DNA from: Miscanthus floridulus
Lineage: Eukaryota; Streptophyta; Magnoliopsida; Poales; Poaceae
Length of the DNA: 64,000 nt
Direction of reading: 5' to 3'
NCBI RefSeq assembly: GCF_019320115.1
Contig: NC_089589.1
Span: forward strand, 23,317,273 to 23,381,272
Below, piece after piece: positions 58,320 to 64,000 of the stretch. A program made the translations under genes and the position numbers. Positions within the stretch are counted from its first letter, which is position 1. Each line of letters begins with the position of its first letter. The notes under the pieces are model-generated. The model made no database searches, was not told where the DNA came from, and saw only the letters and a program-made list of their open reading frames with translations.

Positions 58320-58797
58320 CACAACTACAAAAATGTTTTCTGAGGTGGTCGAAAACGACTTTCCGAGGCAGGCATCTCAACTACCTCCAATCAAAGGTCG
58401 CTGTTAATCATGATTTAAGGAGGCGGTACAATATGCCCACCTCAGCTAATCAAAATAAAAAACAAAAAAAAGCCCAGACCTAGTAATAGGTCTGGGCCTA
58501 GATCTGTGATGCTAGCAGCAGCATCATGATGCTGCCGCCTCTAGCTGGACCTGCATGCCATCACCGGATCCGCATGCCCCATCGCCGGATCCACATGCCT
58601 CGCACCAGCCGGATGCACCGCTGGGGACCGTACCGCCGCTGCCAAGCCCGCTCCTCGCTGGATCCACATACACTGCCTCCTCTCATCGCTGGATCCGCAT
58701 GCCCCGCCCCTGGATATGCGTCCTCTCCTCGAGGATACATGCTCCCTGGCCATTGCCTGGAGGGGGCCGGGAGCGTGCAGCCGCCACCGGGACGGTA
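58320..58797 (+). mobile_element. CACTA fragment with a GC-rich repeat
   Basis: It starts CACAACTACAAAAATGTT (a CACTAC-type end with one change), with 'gaggcaggcatct', 'ggaggcggtacaatatgcccacctc' repeats to about 58,445, then a GC-rich piece (58,520-58,797) with 'ccggatccgcatgcc' repeated at least five times. It breaks the LINE sequence; no right terminus. Confidence 0.55.
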
Positions 58798-60584
58798 GAA
58801 GGTAAACAAGAATGCTAGTTAGATAGGTATTGATTAACATAAATGTAGCAGCTCAAGACAACAACTTCCCTCTCCATCTAGCAATCCTCTTAAGGATTTT
58901 ATCCACTAAAGGCTGTATATCTTCTCTACACAGATTTTCAAAGTGTAGTGGTACTCCCAAATATTTCAAAGGGAAGGACCCTAAAGGACAAGAAAAGATA
59001 TGAGCTAATCTGTGTGCCTCATCTGGTTCTAAATTCATGGGAACTAACTCACTTTTATGAAAGTTAACCCTCATACCAAACACCTGGTCAAGCCACATTA
59101 AAATGCACTTGAGGTTTCGAAGAGCAGACTCATCAGCTTTGGAGAAAAGGATGGTGTCATCTGCATACTGCAGAGACAAAATGTCACCTGATCAAAATGT
59201 CACCTAATCTAAAGTCCTATAAGATGCCCTTCGCTAAACCTCTACTTGCAGCTTTAACTAGTATTTTTGAAAAACCATCACCAACCAGATGAAACATAAA
59301 AGGGACAAAAGGTCTCCTTGCCTAAGGCCCTTCCCTGTTTTCAAATATGAGCTATCCGCTCCACTCACCATAAGGCCAATAGAACCACCAGTAACTATCT
59401 GTTTGATCCACCCTATCAACATATGATCAATTTTTTTATCTTTTATCATATTAAACAGAAGCTGCCAATTGACTCTCTCATATGATTTCTCATGGTCCAA
59501 CTTAAGTAGAATACTTGGTTCTTGACTCTTATGAATACTATGAACTAATTCATGTGCCACTACTACACTTTCAAAAATAAATCTTCCCTTGATAAAAGCG
59601 GACTGATTTGATGTTACAATCCTCTGGACTAGATTCCACAGTAACTACAATTCAAGAGACTTTGGGAATCAGAGTCACTAAAGGAAAATTAAGTCTATAT
59701 AAATCTAATGAACCTTTATGAAAATCTTGAAACAAAGCAACTATATCCCCTTTGACTACATTCCAAAACTTATGATTAAGAAGAAAAGGTAAGCCATATG
59801 GACCTGGTGCTCCCTCAGCATAACAGCTAAAGACAGCATCTTTTATTTCAGATTGAGTAAAAGGAGCAATTAGAAGTTCATTCTCCTCTCTAGTTCCTTG
59901 ATCTTCTAAATCCCAAAAATTTGGGGCTAATCTTGCTGCAGAGTCTTCCTCCGTTGCAAAGAGTTTTTTATAAAACTCTACAACTACCCCATCATACCTT
60001 TCTGATCATAGACTAACCCATTTGGACTAGACAGTCTATTTTCTTTTTCCTACTTCTAAGCTTAGCTACTGGTTGAAAGTAAGCAGTGTTTCTAGCTCCT
60101 TCTAACAAATCTCTGTCTCTAGATCTCTACCTAATTTTAAACTCCTCTAGAGACCAGATCTTATCCAGTTGATCTTCTATCTCCGGTAACTTTATAGACT
60201 CCTCAGAAGTAAGGTCTCTAAACTAAGCTAAACTCGCCGGTCTAGTAAGCTCTTTGGGAAGATATACCTTATTTCTATTTAACTCTGCTGTCTCATTTGC
60301 AGCCCAACCACTAATCATTCTCCTAAAGGTTCTATCCCTAAACTTCCATCTATCTATACTTTTAACAGATTACAACGAACAGTCCAAGCTTTCTCAACAA
60401 TCTCAGTAAAGGACTCTTTCTCTAACCACCATTTCTCAAATCTAAATCTTTTTTTTACCAAAACAAGCATTGTCACCAGCGTTCAAAACGAAGGGGTATG
60501 ATCACTTGGAAGCCTCTCTAAAGCTTTCACACTAGAGAGAGAATAGTTAGCATCCCAAGAAGAAGAAACAAAGATCCTATCTAT
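58798..60584 (-). pseudogene. LINE A, 5' part: endonuclease end and reverse transcriptase
   Basis: On the minus strand from 60,580: IDRIFVSSSWDANYSLS, then LERLPSDHTP (end of the AP-endonuclease domain), later FATEEDSAARL and GAPGPYGLPFLL (usually A-P-G-P-D-G), then RT motifs LKLDHEKSYERVNW, GKGLRQGDLLS and LQYADDTILF, then FPLKYLGVPL and ARWRGKLLS (59,560-58,853). Motif A has D, motif C has the YADD pair. Frameshifts and stops are frequent (near 60,490, 59,640, 59,250). It continues at 56,095-54,803 after the nested insertions. Plant L1-type LINE, inactive. Confidence 0.88.
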
Positions 60585-61018
60585 CACTACTACATAAATG
60601 ATTTTGCGAGACATTGTCCAACCAATAACGCAGGCAGTCACAATAGGTGCTGCCTCTGTTAATGGTCAATGCGGCCAAAGGAAAATGCTCGCCTCTGAAA
60701 GTCATGGACTAACGGAGGCCATCTTAGGACGCCTGCCTCCGTAAATCGATTTTCGGAGGTGGGCAACGTAAGATGTCCGCCTCTGTTAATCGATGACTTT
60801 TGGAGGTGGACGTTCTAAGCGTCCGTCTTCTAAAAATAATTTACGGAGACGGACGTCTTAAGATGTCCGCATCTATAAATGGTTGCATCAAAAAATAATT
60901 CATAACTTTTTCTTATGAACTCGGATGAGGACGGACTTTATATCAGAATTGTAGGTCTCAACGCAATATACAACTTTGTAGTTGAAAAGTTTTTGAATTT
61001 ATATCAGAACTGTAGGAC

Positions 61019-61336
61019 TCTATTTCAAAAATAAAGTACTTTATCTTTATTTTTGGATTCTACAACGAAATCCTTTATTTTCTAGCAATTCTACTACTAC
61101 GAAACAAAAAAGACCCTTCAAATTATTTATTTTTGAAAAAGAAACTAAGCGTGCTATTCTAAATCGAACTAAAGTAAAACTTTCTAGTGCTTATAAATTA
61201 TTATGGCTTTATCCCTTTCATAGAAAGGAGATAAAACGAGAAATCTTTGCTATCCAATCTTTTTAGAATATCATAAAGTTTAAGTGGCAGAATTTTTTTC
61301 TAGGACTGTTTTATCAATTCATTTTTATTCCATTTC
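61019..61336 (+). other. 318-bp insert, possibly organellar DNA
   Basis: It interrupts one copy of an internal CACTA repeat exactly: the phrase 'tgtaggtctcaacgcaatat' at 60,952 is split in the second copy between 'tgtaggactc' (61,020) and 'gacgcaatat' (61,338). GGAC occurs at both borders. Inside, one plus-strand frame is open for 81 codons (61,021-61,263), Lys/Phe/Ile-rich, with AYKLLWLYPFHRKEIKRE, then stop TAG. The AT-rich, basic, aromatic composition resembles plastid or mitochondrial ribosomal or polymerase proteins, but I cannot name the gene. Confidence 0.4.
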
Positions 61337-61889
61337 GGACGCAATATACAACTTTGTAGCTGAAAAGTTTTTCAATTGAAATGTGAAATTTAAAATTATC
61401 AGACAATCTTAGATGTTGACATGGTCTATATGAAAGTTAAAGCTCTCAATACAGTCTACAACTTTGTAGTTTAAAAGTTTTCTATTTGAAGTCATTTAGA
61501 TTCCTAAATATGTGTTTTGAGTTAATAGATTTTGAAATTCAAAATTTAGAATTCCTAAACAACCTCAAAAGCTCATGTAGTTAATACCAAAGTTGTAGTT
61601 GTTGACCTGCGCTACATGTCTGCTTTTGATAAGTTTTTTTTTTGAAGTCGTTTAGAGTCTCAAATATTTGTTTCAAGTCAACATATCTTGAAATTCAAAT
61701 TTTTAATTTTTTTTCAAACATTCACAGATGGAGAAACATCCTATAGCAAAGTTTTGGTGCTTGACAATATTTAAAACTTTGTAGTTAAAAGTTTTTTCAT
61801 TCGAATTAATTTAATAGCCAAAATATTCAATATGAGGTTACGAAGTATTGATATAAAAAGGTAGCATATATTATATATAGTCATAAATG

Positions 61890-61945
61890 AGTGTTTGGTG
61901 TAGTGGTGGAGAGTGAAAGTGTTAAATGTGGTTTGATCCCTAGAA
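61890..61945 (+). ncRNA. tRNA-like sequence (degenerate)
   Basis: A-box-like TGGTGTAGTGG at 61,896-61,906, identical to that at 21,099, and a weak B-box-like GGTTTGATCCC at 61,930-61,940, 34 bases apart. The spacing is short, so this is a deleted or degenerate version. Confidence 0.35.
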
Positions 61946-62491
61946 AATGCAATTTTTTTGGTTTTTGGGGTTTTCTAGAGACCACTGACGGAGACGGACA
62001 TCTTAAGATGTCCGCCTTCATAAATAGCATTAACCGAGGCAAACCCGCGCTCGTTAATAGAAAACGACTGCCTCCGTAATGAATCCTGTCAAGCACTCTA
62101 CTGTTCTTTAAAATATATTATTGTCCACAGCTATCACGCTCACAGACCTAATCCTTTTGCCAGCGTGGTGACAGCGACACTCAATGGGTGTATTGTTACA
62201 TCTTATATATATTTAGAACGAAGGACAACAGGCCGAGTGAAACCGTGTCTCTAAAAAAGTGTTTGGTGCCGTTAGCATGGGTGATTTTTTTCCAAAAAAA
62301 TGATATTGTTTGGTTATCTACATAAGCGGAGCGGATGTATTTTGTCTAGCTTGCGAGACTAACGCGTGGACCTTGTACTGTATCCACTGCACTGGCAAGT
62401 GAGTGAAGCTCGAGTTGAATACATGAGCAGATGCAGCCTCTGGATGTGCAAATACACGCACGGCAACTTTATTGAAAGCAAACATGCAGCC

Positions 62492-62682
62492 CTATTTGGA
62501 TTTACTATCTATAATAGTTATTTCGCTAATATAACTTATTATCTGATTTGGTCTAGATAGTGGGATAGCTGCTATCGGGGTCCAACTAACAATTATCTAA
62601 TCTACTATCTACACATGTTTGGATTCAAAAGATACAGTTATTATCAAATAGTTACTATCCATGTGGAACCAAACAAGACCTA
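62492..62682. mobile_element. MITE-like sequence, hAT type
   Basis: It begins 'ccctatttggatttactatc' and ends 'gtggaaccaaacaagacc'; the ends are roughly inverted ('ggtcttgtttggttcc'). 'tagttatt', 'aactaacaattatc' and 'gatagtaac' repeat inside in both orientations. The target duplication is not clear. 62,091-62,491 has nothing recognisable. Confidence 0.4.
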
Positions 62683-62849
62683 ACACGGTTCTCAAAAAGT
62701 TCAGCGGTGCAGCAGGTGGTCGCGGCCTCGCAGGATAGGTGGCCACCGAGCAATGCGGCGTTCAAAAATGATGACTGTGCCGGTGCGAGGTGGAAGATGA
62801 GATGGAGTGGAAGCACTATTGATGCCGACCATGGTTCTAAAATTACGAA

Positions 62850-64000
62850 CATGACGGAGTCGGACTCTGCCAGAAAGGATATCGTGGAGACTGAGTTGAA
62901 TAAAATTAGATTATTTCCTTTTCACTCAAGGATTGTCCAGTGCTATTCGTTTACACTCCTACAGAAAGTTTAATCACCGCCGGGGCTTTCACCGATGGTT
63001 ATGAGACAACCGGTGGTGGTAAGTATCACTGCCGGCCCATTCCCTAAGGGGCCCCTTGTGGTTGATCAACCGGCTGTTATAAAAGTTTTCACCGCCACCT
63101 CGGCATATGATCCGGTGGTGAACAAACTGCCAGTCTTCACCACTGTATCATATGTCGAATCGGCGGTAGAACGTTTAGCACCGCCGCTAATGTTCTTCAC
63201 CTTGTAATGTTGGTTTCTTTTGGTTACTTGTACTCAAACAGCATGTCATTCTTGTGGTTCAATGGGTTTTATGGAAATGTTTCTTGGCAGTGATGTATAT
63301 GTTATGACATTGTGTATATGTATACGACCTGGGTCGGGTGTAATCGAAATAATATTTCAATTATATTACAACTGATTCTGGAAAAATGCAGTACCACTGC
63401 TGGCCTGTCCAATCGTTGGGGATATGGAATCAACTGGTGGTGATGGAGAGGGCTTCACCGCCGCATAGTACACCAGACCGACAGTGATATCGGCATCAAC
63501 AACGCCTGATCCAACGTGACCGGCTATGCTGGTGCCTACATCAACGCCAGATCATAACCCGGACTGATGTTGATGCGTCGTCCATCGCCGCGGGATGGTA
63601 CATTGTTGTCCCCGTTATCGCCGCCGGATCGTACACAACACTGGTGGTGGTACTCGACCAATTGCCATCGGGTGGGACTCTGGCGTGGTAATGAAGTAAC
63701 CTATAGTACCACTGGATCATATGCTGATCCAGTGGTGATGACCAATAGCTCCGGTAGTGCGCAACTGGCGGTGATGTAGACTATCACAACCGAATTTTAC
63801 CAACGAGGTCCAAAACCGTCGGTGAAGGGGTTCTAGAACCAGCGGTGATAAACTTTATGTAGTAGTGTTACGGACCCAAACTTTTGTATTTGGACATTTC
63901 TCGACTTACGAATAGGAGTAAGGTAATTCTCAGTGAGTTCTTCAGTAGGTAGGGCTGCATCGATTTCGATCTTTGGTTTGCTCGTAAGTATCATCTTATC
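62850..64000 (+). repeat. Segmental duplication, copy 2 (runs off the window)
   Basis: Matches 3,372-4,556 as described for copy 1. It lacks about 30 bases of the right flank and continues beyond the window end. A GC-rich frame before it (62,707-62,849) has no counterpart at copy 1. Confidence 0.9.
62954..63867. mobile_element. 914-bp CACTA MITE (copy 2), TSD TTA
   Basis: Starts CACTCCTACAGAAAGTTTA, ends TAAACTTTATGTAGTAGTG; TTA at 62,951-62,953 and 63,868-63,870. The length equals copy 1, with scattered substitutions. Confidence 0.9.

Larger units (their letters stand above)
60585..62090 (+). mobile_element. CACTA fragment (CCTCCGTTAATCG family)
   Basis: It starts CACTACTACATAAATGATTT and cuts the LINE A endonuclease. 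Repeats of 'cgcctccgttaatcgatt' run to about 60,890, the AT-rich module ('tatgaactcggatgagga ... aactttgtagttgaaaag') to about 61,800, and inverted 'gacggacatcttaagatgtccgcc' repeats to about 62,085. The right terminus is missing. A foreign-looking insert lies at 61,019-61,336. Confidence 0.75.

Overview
The window is plant nuclear DNA, most likely from a panicoid grass of the sorghum/sugarcane/maize group. Evidence: the genes have introns, there is a grass-type CC-NB-ARC resistance-gene fragment, there is a RAFTIN1-like BURP gene with grass-style sequence, and the region is dominated by CACTA (En/Spm) DNA transposons whose subterminal motifs (TTTAGTCCCGGTTGG, TTTGCCGAGTGC, GTAGGGGCGGCTG, CCTCGGTTAATCG) are typical of grass genomes. 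The species is inferred from recollection of motifs, not proven.

Layout. 1-1.75 kb: AT-rich spacer with a diverged ~60-bp repeat. 2.0-3.1 kb: truncated NLR gene. 3.37-4.56 kb: a segment carrying a 914-bp CACTA MITE; the same segment, with the same insertion, recurs at 62.85-64 kb. 4.7-6.1 kb: two unlike CACTA half-ends joined by a GC-rich patch. 6,385-23,264: a large CACTA-type element (TSD TCC) that contains a complete 10.6-kb CACTA (6,851-17,442, TSD TTA), a TTTGCCGAGTGC-type element (about 19.4-21.5 kb) and gene-like sequence. 23.3-26.1 kb: the one gene that looks intact, a three-exon BURP-domain gene with a tandem-repeat promoter. 26.1-29.1 kb: spacer. 29,124-41,348: a ~0.4-kb CACTA MITE split by a complete 11.8-kb CACTA (29,242-41,059, TSD TAA) that carries tnp2 and TNP1-type genes. 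41,371-49,478: a third coding CACTA, cut off by a solo LTR (49,479-50,689), whose other side is a fourth CACTA in the opposite orientation (to 52,734). 54.2-60.6 kb: an antisense LINE split by a second LINE, a Pack-MULE (TSD TTTATCTAA) and another CACTA fragment. 60.6-62.1 kb: a CACTA fragment with a possible organellar insert. 62.5-64 kb: a MITE and the second copy of the duplicated segment.

All transposase genes are broken by frameshifts, in-frame stops or deletions. The BURP gene is the only probable functional protein-coding gene. The most interesting shared structures are (1) an internal array of subterminal-type repeats followed by TATATATA and a GC-rich leader just upstream of the second gene in two unrelated CACTA families, (2) tRNA-like A-box/B-box modules inside three different CACTA-type elements, and (3) an AT-rich internal module shared by several CACTA families. 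These point to modular exchange and possibly regulatory convergence among the transposons.
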